A DNA stretch of 64,000 nt, taken from PNNG01 sp964577055 (lineage in GTDB: Bacteria > Bacteroidota > Bacteroidia > UBA7662). The DNA lies in contig CAZNWC010000010.1 of assembly GCA_964577055.1 (NCBI GenBank), positions 42,000-105,999 of the forward strand. Direction: 5' to 3'. Positions within the stretch are counted from its first letter, which is position 1. The number at the start of each line of letters is the position of its first letter. The notes beneath the pieces were generated by a model. That model saw only the letters and a program-made list of their open reading frames with translations. It was not told where the DNA came from and made no database searches. A program made the translations under genes and the position numbers. Shown piece by piece: positions 1-8,095 of this stretch.

Positions 1-1
1 C

Positions 2-208
2 CTTGCCCGCAAAACCGTTGGCACCATCCGCCAAAACCTTTTTTGGGCTTTTGTGTATAATCTCATAGGCATTCCCATTGCAGCCGGTTTATTGTACCCC
101 TACAATGGATTTTTGCTCAACCCCATGCTGGCCGGGGGCGCCATGGCGCTTAGCTCGGTGAGTGTGGTGCTCAATAGTTTACGTTTAAAATACACCCGTT
201 TATCATGA
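2..208 (+). CDS. Heavy-metal P-type ATPase, C-terminal fragment (copper-type)
   Basis: The window opens inside a reading frame that runs to a TGA at 206-208. The 68 visible residues contain RKTVGTIRQNLFWAFVYN, then IPIAAGLLYP and MALSSVSVVLNSLRL. This is the characteristic last two membrane helices of P1B-type metal-exporting ATPases such as CopA. The catalytic DKTG loop and the N-terminal metal-binding domains lie outside the window, so the transported metal cannot be read here. The stop overlaps the start of the next gene by four bases (ATGA), so the two are co-translated. That neighbour is a small metallochaperone, which supports a copper or similar soft-metal exporter. Confidence 0.85.
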   Translation, partial: LARKTVGTIRQNLFWAFVYNLIGIPIAAGLLYPYNGFLLNPMLAGGAMALSSVSVVLNSLRLKYTRLS

Positions 209-426
209 CTCAGTTACAATTCAAATCAAATATCAAGTGTGGCGGTTGCATCAGCACCGTTCAACCGGAACTCAATAACCTGCCTGGCGTTGAAAGCTGG
301 GAAGTCGATATCCTGCATCCCGATAAAATATTGACGGTGAACAGCAGCACCGGCGATGCACAAAGTGTGGTAGAGGCATTGAAAGCTGTGGGCTACCAAG
401 CTGAATTGCTGACCGAAAAAGATTGA
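205..426 (+). CDS. Small HMA-domain metallochaperone (CopZ-like)
   Basis: The product is a 73-residue protein consisting of one heavy-metal-associated fold. The metal-binding CxxC is seen as KCGGC with cysteines 12 and 15, and a conserved GVESWEVDILHPDK strand follows. The usual Met two residues before the first Cys is replaced (IKCGGC instead of MxCxxC), a variant found in Bacteroidota proteins of this type. Its start overlaps the end of the P-type ATPase gene, so it is probably translated with it and delivers Cu(I) to that pump. The identity of the metal is inferred from the family. Confidence 0.8.
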   Translation: MTQLQFKSNIKCGGCISTVQPELNNLPGVESWEVDILHPDKILTVNSSTGDAQSVVEALKAVGYQAELLTEKD

Positions 427-507
427 GCTTTTGTACCAAAAAAATCGGCCAGAGGAGGGGGGACCCATTGTCCTCATGATGATAAGCAAATGACCAACCC
501 CTGTAGC

Positions 508-800
508 TCAATCCTTTTGCTCCAAAATAGCTTGAACTTCATCAATAGAAATGTCAAACACTTTGGTGATGTCTTGATGGGTCATGCCCATGGATATCAA
601 TCCAATTACACCCTATCTGAGTGTTTTTTGTCTACCGCTCTTTTCACCCTTCAATACGCCCTTTTTTTCGCCATTGAAATAGCCGTTTTCATAAGCGCTT
701 TCTAAGGCCGATTCGGTAAACAACTGTTCGTCAAGGTATTTTTGGTACTTGGCTTTGGTGGCGGCATCCATGGCATCCATTTTTAATTGCTCGGCTACTT
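508..800 (-). pseudogene. Orphan duplicated C-terminal tail of the adjacent Rpn-family gene
   Basis: Read on the minus strand, 800 to 695 is identical over about 106 bases to 1096 to 991 inside the intact downstream-facing gene. It encodes the same KMDAMDAATKAKYQKYL stretch. Beyond it the sequence continues as a homologous but clearly diverged tail: a Gly/Lys-rich segment, then GLISMGMTHQDITKVFDIS and DEVQAILEQKD before a TGA at 508-510. A TAG at 613-615 interrupts this tail after QKTLR. An ATG at 780 would give a 55-residue peptide ending at that TAG. It looks like an older C-terminus displaced by the present one. Expression is not shown. Confidence 0.7.
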
Positions 801-1724
801 GGGTAAATCATTTGCCGCTATAATGCCTTCAACTTCTTCGGTTGTAAGTCCAAATACCTTTCCAATGTCGTGAAGGTTCATACCCATTGATAGCAACTCA
901 TTTACACCTTTCTTCAGGGTCTTTTGTTGACCCAATGTAATGCCTTCCTTCATACCCAAATCCCGGCCTTGAATAAGTCCATTATCATATGCGCTTTCTA
1001 AGGCCGATTCGGTAAACAACTGTTCGTCAAGGTATTTTTGGTACTTGGCTTTGGTGGCGGCATCCATGGCATCCATTTTTAATTGCTCGGCTACTTCAGT
1101 CAGTCCCTTTGCGTGAAAACGCTGCGGTAAGCTGCTGTGTTTAAAGTAGTACAGCCATTCGTCGAGGCTATCCTTTGCAACCTCATCAAAGTTATTAATT
1201 TTCAACAAATAATACTCAGGGAACAATTCGCCCGCGTCCTGCCTGCCAAAACGTTCTTGCTGTAGTTCCGATAAACCCAGCTCATCGCGCTGGTGTTTGC
1301 CTTTGAAATGCAGGCGACCATGGTATACATAATCCGACCCAACGCCCAAATCGAAATAAACGATATGCACCGCATACACCTTGGGCAGCTTCCCGTAAGG
1401 TTGTCCCAAAAGAAGGCGCTCGGTCAATACCCGTGAAGCGCCAAAAAGCATGCGCTGAAAATAATCTTCCTCGCGGTGGTATTGTACTTCTATGAGGATG
1501 AGTTCCTCTTTCGCGTTCAAGCAAAGAACATCAGCCCGACTAAATTTATGGTCTGCAAAATCGGCATTGTTCTCCGGGTCAAGAAATTCCTGGATTTTGA
1601 TGTCTTCTTTGAGCAATTCCGACAAAAATCCTTCGAGAATCACGTAACTGGCTTTGTTGCGTAACAATCGTTTCAAAGCCCAATCGAAACTGATGTAGGT
1701 ACGACCGTAATCGCGTGCTTTCAT
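795..1724 (-). CDS. Rpn-family recombination-promoting nuclease / PD-(D/E)XK putative transposase
   Basis: The 309-residue protein opens with the family signature YISFDWALKRLLRNK. The nuclease core has an Asp in FSRADVLCLN (D65) followed by ELILIEVQ (E79, Q81), the D...ExQ arrangement of this PD-(D/E)XK group. The C-terminal third is a charged helical tail (KYQKYLDEQ, then GMKEGITLGQQKTLKKG) ending in a small repeat-like domain GMNLHDIGKVFGL. Family members are DNA endonucleases linked to recombination, and E. coli Rpn proteins act in phage defence. No terminal inverted repeats flank it, so it is not an insertion sequence. Directly behind its stop lies a second copy of its 3' end with a different tail. 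Confidence 0.8.
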   Translation of the reverse strand: MKARDYGRTYISFDWALKRLLRNKASYVILEGFLSELLKEDIKIQEFLDPENNADFADHKFSRADVLCLNAKEELILIEVQYHREEDYFQRMLFGASRVLTERLLLGQPYGKLPKVYAVHIVYFDLGVGSDYVYHGRLHFKGKHQRDELGLSELQQERFGRQDAGELFPEYYLLKINNFDEVAKDSLDEWLYYFKHSSLPQRFHAKGLTEVAEQLKMDAMDAATKAKYQKYLDEQLFTESALESAYDNGLIQGRDLGMKEGITLGQQKTLKKGVNELLSMGMNLHDIGKVFGLTTEEVEGIIAANDLPK

Positions 1725-1817
1725 GCTGCAAAATAGGTGCAGATGTAGCTAATAGCCGGTTGTTAAACAATTGTAAGCGTTTGTAAACACTTACAAACGG
1801 TTCTCACGACCATTGTC

Positions 1818-1856
1818 AAAAAAAAATCCCCAGCCAACCGAAGGGTGACCGGGGAT
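1818..1856 (-). terminator. Rho-independent terminator of gap-pgk
   Basis: On the minus strand a hairpin with ATCCCC/GGGGAT arms is followed directly by a run of T (A run at 1818-1826 on the plus strand). It lies 22 bases after the pgk stop. Confidence 0.8.
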
Positions 1857-1877
1857 GCATCATTTTGTATTTAAGCC

Positions 1878-3068
1878 TTACGCCAATGCAGCCACACCTG
1901 GCAAAACCTTGCCTTCCATGTACTCCAGCAAGGCACCACCACCAGTACTAACATAGCTCACCTCATCAGCCAAACCAAACTGGTTGATGGCCGCAGCAGA
2001 GTCGCCCCCGCCGATGAGTGAAAAAGCACCCTTTTTAGTGGCAGCCACAATAGCTTGGGCCGCGGCTTTGGTGCCAGCTTCAAATTTGGGCATTTCGAAT
2101 ACGCCGGCCGGACCGTTCCACAAAAGAGTTTTGCTGTTGGCAATGACCTCGGTGAACTGGGCAATGGCCTTGGGACCTAAGTCCAATCCCATCCAACCCG
2201 CCTCAATGGCATGGTTGTCGGCAACTTTGGTATTGGCATCGTTCGAAAAAGCATCAGCCACCACCGAATCAACCGGCAGTACCAGGTTTACACCTTTGGC
2301 TTTGGCCTTCTCAATGAGTTGCAACGCCAGTTCCAGCTTATCATCTTCACACAGGGAATTGCCAATTTGGCCACCCATGGCTTTGAAGAAAGTGAACACC
2401 ATGCCGCCGCCAATCAAAAGGTTGTCGACCTTGTCGAGCAGGTTTTCGATGATCAAAATTTTGTCCGACACCTTGGCACCACCCATGATGGCAGTAAAAG
2501 GACGCTCGGCATGCTTGATAACTTTGTCGGCATTATTCAATTCGGCCGCCATCAAAAAGCCGGCAGCCTTATTTTCGCCAAAAAAGCGGGCCATAGTGGC
2601 CGTGCTGGCGTGTTCACGGTGTGCGGTGCCAAAGGCATCGTTCACGTAAAAATCGCCATGCTTGGATAACTGCTCGGCAAAGGCCACATCACCCTTTTCT
2701 TCTTGCTTATAAAAACGAACGTTTTCGAGCAGCAAAACTTGTCCGGCCTGCAATGCTGCCGATTGGGCAAAAGCTTCGGCACCTACACAGTCGGTGGCAA
2801 AGGCCACTTCACGACCCAACAAGCTGCTAAAACGTGCCAAGGTATGGCGCAAGCTGTATTTGTCTTCGGGCCCTTCTTTCGGACGGCCCAAATGCGACAT
2901 CAATACCACCGAGCCACCGTCATGCAGAATCTTCTGGATGCTGGGCAGGGCAGCACGGATGCGCGTATCGTCGGTTACCTCACGGGTTTCTTTGTGGAGG
3001 GGCACGTTAAAATCAACGCGCATCACCACCTTGCGACCCGCAAAGTTTACGTCCTGAATGCTTTTCAT
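1878..3068 (-). CDS. pgk: Phosphoglycerate kinase
   Basis: This 396-residue glycolytic enzyme has the normal family length and transfers phosphate between 1,3-bisphosphoglycerate and ADP. Recognisable signatures are the N-terminal KVVMRVDFNVPL, LMSHLGRPK, the hinge-region VLLENVRFYKQEEKGD, and the C-terminal nucleotide-binding loop GGGDSAAAINQFG with SYVSTGGGALLEY. The ATG at 3068 lies only three bases after the gap stop codon, so gap and pgk form a two-gene operon in the order of the pathway. A strong hairpin terminator follows. Confidence 0.97.
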   Translation of the reverse strand: MKSIQDVNFAGRKVVMRVDFNVPLHKETREVTDDTRIRAALPSIQKILHDGGSVVLMSHLGRPKEGPEDKYSLRHTLARFSSLLGREVAFATDCVGAEAFAQSAALQAGQVLLLENVRFYKQEEKGDVAFAEQLSKHGDFYVNDAFGTAHREHASTATMARFFGENKAAGFLMAAELNNADKVIKHAERPFTAIMGGAKVSDKILIIENLLDKVDNLLIGGGMVFTFFKAMGGQIGNSLCEDDKLELALQLIEKAKAKGVNLVLPVDSVVADAFSNDANTKVADNHAIEAGWMGLDLGPKAIAQFTEVIANSKTLLWNGPAGVFEMPKFEAGTKAAAQAIVAATKKGAFSLIGGGDSAAAINQFGLADEVSYVSTGGGALLEYMEGKVLPGVAALA

Positions 3069-3071
3069 GAC

Positions 3072-4070
3072 TTACATTTTGCCAACACGGGCGCTCAAAT
3101 CAGCGATACGGGCGCTATAACCGGCTTCGTTGTCATACCAGCCCACCACTTTCACAGTATTGCCAATGATCATGGTCAAATTGCTGTCAAAAATGCAGCT
3201 ATGACGGTTGCCAACGATGTCAATCGATACGATTTCGTCAGTTTCGTAATGCAAGATGCCTTTCATTGGTCCAGCAGCAGCTTTGGCGAATGCAGCGTTG
3301 ATTTCTTCAACAGTCGCAGGCTTTTTCAAAATCGCAGTGAAGTCGGTTACCGATCCATCAGGGATAGGCACACGCATGGCGTTTCCGTTCAATTTGCCTT
3401 TGAGATGTGGCATTACCAAACCAACCGCTTTTGCAGCACCAGTGCTGGTAGGCACAATGCTGTAAGCAGCTGCACGGGCACGGCGGAGGTCCTTGTGGGG
3501 AGCATCCTGTAGGTTTTGATCGGCAGTGTAAGCGTGGATGGTGGTCATGAAGCCACTTTCAACGCCCCAGTTTTCGTCCAATACCTTCACCATTGGTGCC
3601 AGGCAGTTGGTGGTGCAGCTCGCGTTCGAAAGGATGGTTTCGCTGCCGTCGAGCTGGTTGTCGTTCACACCCAACACAATGGTCTTGAGGTCGCCGGTGG
3701 CAGGAGCAGAAATGACTACCTTGCGGGCACCAGCCTGGATATGGGCCGAAGCAGTTTCTTTGTCGGTAAAACGACCGGTAGATTCAATCACCACGTCGAT
3801 GCCGAGGCTGCCCCAAGGCAAAGCTGCAGGATTGCGCTCAGCGTAAATTTTGATTTTATGTCCGTTAACGATGATGCCATCGGCGTCGTGGCCAACAGTG
3901 CCATTGAACCTGCCGTGTACCGAATCGTACTTAAGCAAATGAGCCAGGGTTTTGGTGTCGGTGAGGTCGTTGATGGCAACCACTTCCACTTCGGGATTTT
4001 CGAGGAGGAATTTGTAGGCCAGGCGTCCGATACGTCCAAAGCCATTGATGGCGATTTTGGTCTTTTTCAT
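3072..4070 (-). CDS. gap: Glyceraldehyde-3-phosphate dehydrogenase, type I
   Basis: The 332-residue enzyme oxidises glyceraldehyde-3-phosphate to 1,3-bisphosphoglycerate with NAD. The Rossmann signature NGFGRIGR begins at residue 10. The catalytic cysteine is C152 in SNASCTTNC, and the HAYT segment carries the catalytic histidine. NDLTD near residue 34 is the NAD-preferring form. It is the first gene of an operon with pgk, three bases upstream. The start ATG at 4070 follows a Bacteroidota-type promoter about 30 bases upstream. Confidence 0.97.
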   Translation of the reverse strand: MKKTKIAINGFGRIGRLAYKFLLENPEVEVVAINDLTDTKTLAHLLKYDSVHGRFNGTVGHDADGIIVNGHKIKIYAERNPAALPWGSLGIDVVIESTGRFTDKETASAHIQAGARKVVISAPATGDLKTIVLGVNDNQLDGSETILSNASCTTNCLAPMVKVLDENWGVESGFMTTIHAYTADQNLQDAPHKDLRRARAAAYSIVPTSTGAAKAVGLVMPHLKGKLNGNAMRVPIPDGSVTDFTAILKKPATVEEINAAFAKAAAGPMKGILHYETDEIVSIDIVGNRHSCIFDSNLTMIIGNTVKVVGWYDNEAGYSARIADLSARVGKM

Positions 4071-4099
4071 GCGTTTGATGGTTAATGCGAAATGCGATG

Positions 4100-4122
4100 C
4101 GAAGATACGAAATTATGTTACG
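4100..4122 (-). promoter_or_regulatory. Candidate gap-pgk promoter
   Basis: On the minus strand TATCTTCG (4100-4107) resembles the Bacteroidota -7 element TAnnTTTG/TAnnTTCG, with a TTG about 18 bases upstream. The spacing is slightly short, so confidence is moderate. The 4123-4353 stretch upstream holds no other recognisable feature. Confidence 0.4.
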
Positions 4123-4353
4123 CAATAAGGGACATCGCATGGCAATTCGGGACGGGCATTGTGAACAAGCTTGCCTAGTGCTAAGATGCAAAGCCAAGGG
4201 CAAGCATACGTAGGTTTGGCAGCAATGGTGTCCATAGTCGTTAAGGCAGGATAAGCGCTCACAGCTTGCACGGTTTTATGATTTCTGCGTACCTTTCGAA
4301 TCGTAAATGCCCATGCTATTAGCAGTTTTGGGTTTGTAGCGAATACAGCGCAC

Positions 4354-5019
4354 ATGGACAATACCTCTTATATTCCTTACATCGGCAGGCAAATAGCCGC
4401 CGAAGAGCAGCAACAACTTGCCACGAATTATTTGGATTTGCTTCGCCAGCGTCGCTCGATACGTCAATTCAGCACGCGGCCGGTACCCAAAGAACTCATC
4501 GATACCTTGCTCCAAACCGCCGCAACAGCGCCATCGGGAGCAAACCGACAGCCCTATACCTTTTGTGCGGTATCGAGCAAAAAAATCAAAAAGAAGATCA
4601 GAGAAGCAGCGGAAAAGGAAGAATTTATCAATTACAACGGTCGAATGGACGAGCAATGGCTGGCCGATTTGAAGCCCTTGGGCACCGATTGGCACAAACC
4701 CTTCCTCGAAAATGCCCCTTGGCTGATTGTGGTCTTTCGCAAAAGTTATGAATTCGAAGAAGGAGGCAAGCACCAAAACTATTATGTGCAAGAGTCGGTA
4801 GGATTGGCCTGTGGCTTTTTGCTGACAGCCATTCACCAGGCCGGACTCATTACGCTCACCCATACCCCAAGCCCAATGCAATTTTTGCAGCGCATCTTAA
4901 AACGGCCCGAAAACGAAAAGCCTTTCCTCCTGTTGCCAGTAGGTTACCCCGCAGAAGATGCCATGGTGCCAAATATCTCCAAAAAAACTCCCGAAGAATA
5001 CATCGCTTGGTATACCTAA
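4354..5019 (+). CDS. Iodotyrosine-deiodinase-like flavoprotein (nitroreductase superfamily)
   Basis: The 221-residue protein has the FMN-binding nitroreductase fold: RRSIRQFS near residue 33, then PSGANRQP at 60, then a C-terminal LLLPVGYP. The middle matches iodotyrosine deiodinases rather than generic nitroreductases. The active-site lid keeps E90 and Y94 (EEFINY), and K115 lies in TDWHK. They are spaced 4 and 21 residues apart, exactly like E157, Y161 and K182 of the mammalian enzyme, which clamp the amino-acid zwitterion of the substrate. HYY-like NYYVQESVGLACGFLL and LITLTHTPSP also fit. A bacterial orthologue from Haliscomenobacter is known to dehalogenate halotyrosines reductively. The gene is monocistronic and its physiological substrate is unknown. 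Confidence 0.85.
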   Translation: MDNTSYIPYIGRQIAAEEQQQLATNYLDLLRQRRSIRQFSTRPVPKELIDTLLQTAATAPSGANRQPYTFCAVSSKKIKKKIREAAEKEEFINYNGRMDEQWLADLKPLGTDWHKPFLENAPWLIVVFRKSYEFEEGGKHQNYYVQESVGLACGFLLTAIHQAGLITLTHTPSPMQFLQRILKRPENEKPFLLLPVGYPAEDAMVPNISKKTPEEYIAWYT

Positions 5020-5074
5020 TGCCAATGCCCGTGGGCTAAGGACAAACCACGTACCCGTAGTCCTTCACCCATTG

Positions 5075-5105
5075 AAAAAATGAAGGCAGGCCATTTAGGC
5101 CTGCC
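5075..5105 (-). terminator. Rho-independent terminator of glgP
   Basis: A perfect 8-bp stem (GGCAGGCC/GGCCTGCC, 5085-5105) is followed on the minus strand by TTCATTTTTT. It stands 23 bases after the phosphorylase stop. There is no T run on the plus side, so it serves the minus-strand gene. Confidence 0.8.
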
Positions 5106-5128
5106 TGCGCATGTAGAATGGGTTTCTC

Positions 5129-7687
5129 TTAAATCCAGCGTACCAAGTTGAAGTCGTGCCTGTAGGCGAGCAATTTGCTGCTGGGCGTAATGCGGAATCC
5201 ATAATCGAATACACCACTGCGGTTGATGGGCAGCTTGAGCTCGTACATCACGCGGTTACCAGCAACCTTGGTTGCTTTTACCTCTTCGCGGTGCACAATT
5301 TGGTGCTTTTCAAGTTCTCCCACTTTTTCGGCTACCATTACTTCCAACGAAATGTCGTCTTTGCTCAGGTTGTTGAGCTCAAGCGTGATTTTGCCATGGA
5401 AGTTTTCGCCCAATTGCAAGGCATTGTTAAAAGTATCGAAAGTGTCGATGGCCAATACCTGAATGTTGTCCCAGTTGAAGTAGACTTTGGCTTTCCAATC
5501 GGCCAATGCCTTCGCATTTTCATAGCTTTTTTGCTTCATGAGCGAACCACGGCTGTGCAGCTTGTTGTAAAACTTGGCGTAGTACTCATCCAACATCCGC
5601 TTCATGGTAAAGTGCGGAGCAATGCCGGCAATGGTGTGCTTCACCCGGCTGAGCCATGCTTGTGGCAAACCCTTTTCGTCGCGGTTGAAGAAGTCGGGGA
5701 CCACCTGCGTTTCGATGATGTTGTAAAGTGTTTCTGCATCGAGCTCATCCTGAAAATCTTTGTTATCGTAGGTCTGCTCCTCAGGGAGTGCCCAACCACC
5801 TTCTGGTATGTAGCCCTCGGCCCACCAACCATCCAAAACGCTGAGGTTCAATACCCCATTCATGGTGGCCTTCATGCCCGAGGTACCCGAAGCTTCGAGC
5901 GGACGGGTAGGTGTATTCAACCAAACATCTACGCCATGCACCAAGCGACGCGCCAAGGCCATGTCGTAGTTTTCGAGGAAGAAAATTTTGCCTGCGAATT
6001 GCGGCATTTGAGAAACCTCAATGATGCGTTTGATCAAGGCCTGTCCACCCTGGTCGGCAGGGTGTGCCTTTCCGGCAAATAAGAACTGTACCGGACGCTC
6101 AGGATTGCTGACCAAGGCTTCGAGACGCTGCAAATTGGCAAAAAGCAAATGCGCGCGCTTGTAAGTGGCAAACCTCCGGGCAAAACCGATGATGAGGGCG
6201 TTTTCATTGAGGCTTTTGACAACATTCAAAATCTTGCCCGGACTCTCTTGGCGTAGCGTTAGGTCGCGGTTTAATTTTTTGGTTACCGAATCTATCAATC
6301 TCCGCTTCAGCCCCATGCGGGCATCCCACAATTCCTGACTATCGATCTGGTGGATTTTTTCCCACTTTTTGGCATTGCTCTGATCGGCATGAAAATCCTT
6401 GCCAAAGTGCTTCTCATAAAGCTTTTGGAAGGTGATGCTGGTCCAGGTATAATAATGCACCCCATTGGTCACATAATCTACATGCAGTTCATCTTCTTCA
6501 AAGCCAGGCCACAAAGGCTTCAGCATCTCGCGCGATACACGGCCGTGGATGCGGCTAACGCCGTTCACTTCCTGGCTGAGGCGACAAGCCAAATGGCTCA
6601 TCGAAAAGAGCTCCTCATGCGCATACTCATGCACGCGTCCCAGGGCCATGAATTTGTCCCAACTGATCTGGAAAATTTCCGAGTAGTTGTACAAATAGGT
6701 TTTGAGCAAGTCCTCGGCGAAAGCATCGTGACCGGCAGGCACGGGTGTGTGGGTGGTAAAGAGCGATGAGCTTTTCACCACCTCGGTTGCCTGGTGGAAT
6801 GACAAGCCTTCTTCCTGGATGAGTTTTTTCACGCGTTCCAAGCCGGTGAAGGCAGCATGACCTTCGTTCATGTGGCAGATGTCGGGTTTGATGCCCAATG
6901 CATCGAGTGCTTTTACGCCGCCAATACCCAACAGTATTTCTTGCTTGAGGCGATTCTCCCAATCACCTCCGTACAATTGGTGCGAAATGCTGCGGTCGTG
7001 CTCCTGGTTTTCTTCCAGGTCGGTATCGAGCAAGTACAAAGGCACGCGGCCTACATCGATTTTCCAGACTTTAGCGTACAGGGTCCTGCCCGGAAGCGGA
7101 ATGTTGATTTTGATCCAGTTGTTGTCTTTGTCTTTGACCGGCAATACGGGCAAATAGCTGAATTTTTGGGGTTTGTAGTTGGCTACCTGCTCACCATATG
7201 GCGAAAGACTTTGCTTGAAGTAGCCATATCGGTACAACAATCCAATAGCAACCATATCAGAATTGCAGTCGGATGCTTCTTTGAGGTAATCGCCTGCCAA
7301 AACGCCCAAACCACCCGAGTACAACTTGATAACCGAGTGTAAGCCATATTCCATGCAGAAATAAGCTACTTTCGGACTCTTTGTTGCCTTGGGGGCCTTC
7401 AAATAGGCTTCAAATTCGGCCAAAACCGACTTCATATTGGACATGAAGGTTTTGTTGGCAATGAGTGCTTGGTATTGCTCAAAATTAAGGCTTTCGAGCA
7501 GCGATACAGGGTTATGTTGTGAACGTTCCCACAAAATGGGATCGATAGATTCAAAAAGTTCGATCGCACGATAATTCCAAGACCACCAGAGGTTTTGAGC
7601 CAGTTTACGGAGGGGTTCTAATTGCTTGGGCACTTCAGAGCGCACCAAAACGCGCTTCCAAACCGGATCGTTGTTCTTAGCTTGCAT
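5129..7687 (-). CDS. glgP: Alpha-glucan (glycogen) phosphorylase, DUF3417-type
   Basis: The enzyme phosphorolyses glycogen or maltodextrin to glucose-1-phosphate. The frame is open to 7747, but the start is set at the ATG at 7687 (MQAKNNDPVWKR), which gives 852 residues. The upstream part is hydrophobic, untypical and includes the promoter. After the start comes the DUF3417 domain (LAQNLWWSWNY), typical of the bacterial glucan phosphorylase branch. The catalytic domain carries YFCMEYGLH, MNEGHAAF and the PLP loop EASGTSGMKATMNG with Lys606 as the cofactor-binding residue. An extra C-terminal beta-rich domain is present. It stands alone, transcribed away from the DUF-type secreted gene. Confidence 0.93.
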   Translation of the reverse strand: MQAKNNDPVWKRVLVRSEVPKQLEPLRKLAQNLWWSWNYRAIELFESIDPILWERSQHNPVSLLESLNFEQYQALIANKTFMSNMKSVLAEFEAYLKAPKATKSPKVAYFCMEYGLHSVIKLYSGGLGVLAGDYLKEASDCNSDMVAIGLLYRYGYFKQSLSPYGEQVANYKPQKFSYLPVLPVKDKDNNWIKINIPLPGRTLYAKVWKIDVGRVPLYLLDTDLEENQEHDRSISHQLYGGDWENRLKQEILLGIGGVKALDALGIKPDICHMNEGHAAFTGLERVKKLIQEEGLSFHQATEVVKSSSLFTTHTPVPAGHDAFAEDLLKTYLYNYSEIFQISWDKFMALGRVHEYAHEELFSMSHLACRLSQEVNGVSRIHGRVSREMLKPLWPGFEEDELHVDYVTNGVHYYTWTSITFQKLYEKHFGKDFHADQSNAKKWEKIHQIDSQELWDARMGLKRRLIDSVTKKLNRDLTLRQESPGKILNVVKSLNENALIIGFARRFATYKRAHLLFANLQRLEALVSNPERPVQFLFAGKAHPADQGGQALIKRIIEVSQMPQFAGKIFFLENYDMALARRLVHGVDVWLNTPTRPLEASGTSGMKATMNGVLNLSVLDGWWAEGYIPEGGWALPEEQTYDNKDFQDELDAETLYNIIETQVVPDFFNRDEKGLPQAWLSRVKHTIAGIAPHFTMKRMLDEYYAKFYNKLHSRGSLMKQKSYENAKALADWKAKVYFNWDNIQVLAIDTFDTFNNALQLGENFHGKITLELNNLSKDDISLEVMVAEKVGELEKHQIVHREEVKATKVAGNRVMYELKLPINRSGVFDYGFRITPSSKLLAYRHDFNLVRWI

Positions 7688-7710
7688 AGGAGAATAAATG
7701 ATTGTGGGGG

Positions 7711-7735
7711 TAAATGTAACACATAAAGTGGATAC
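7711..7735 (-). promoter_or_regulatory. Candidate glgP promoter
   Basis: On the minus strand TACATTTA (7711-7718) is one base off the TAnnTTTG -7 consensus, with ATTG about 16 bases upstream and the ATG 24 bases downstream. Confidence 0.35.
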
Positions 7736-7739
7736 AATA

Positions 7740-8095
7740 ATCCACAAATTATGGACCCTTATGCTTCCAGGATGGCTGCGCTCAGGCCTCTACTACGGGT
7801 CAATCGGGGCACATTGCGCTCATGCTATTCGCGGTAATGTTTTAAGATGTCATTTTTGCTCCTCCGTTAATTTCCAACTATTGCAGCCTTCATGCGACAA
7901 TACCTACTGACCCAAAAAAATCAATGCAGTAAAAGGAGTTCATCAGGTAATTAACGACAGCTATGTTGTGTAGCGCGACACTACAAACCAACTGCAACGA
8001 TTTAGGTCAAAAAAGACCACATCTGCGGCATTTTTATGCCATTTCCTACTTTTTGGCACAAAAGATGCTGAATGCGGGTGTCTATCTTGAATGTG
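7740..8095. other. Gene-free divergent intergenic region
   Basis: About 350 bases separate glgP and the secreted-protein gene. Small open frames occur on both strands but none has a family signature, signal peptide or codon pattern like its neighbours. No hairpin with a T run was found. Confidence 0.5.

Noticed and set aside
490..705. Plus-strand open frame of 71 codons
   Set aside because: It is antisense to the orphan Rpn tail, whose minus-strand reading shows clear homology to the adjacent gene.
795..1724. Insertion sequence transposase
   Set aside because: The family name includes putative transposase, but no terminal inverted repeats or target duplication are visible.
1984..2669. Long plus-strand frames antisense to pgk
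   Set aside because: They are shadows of the conserved pgk coding sequence with no family signature of their own.
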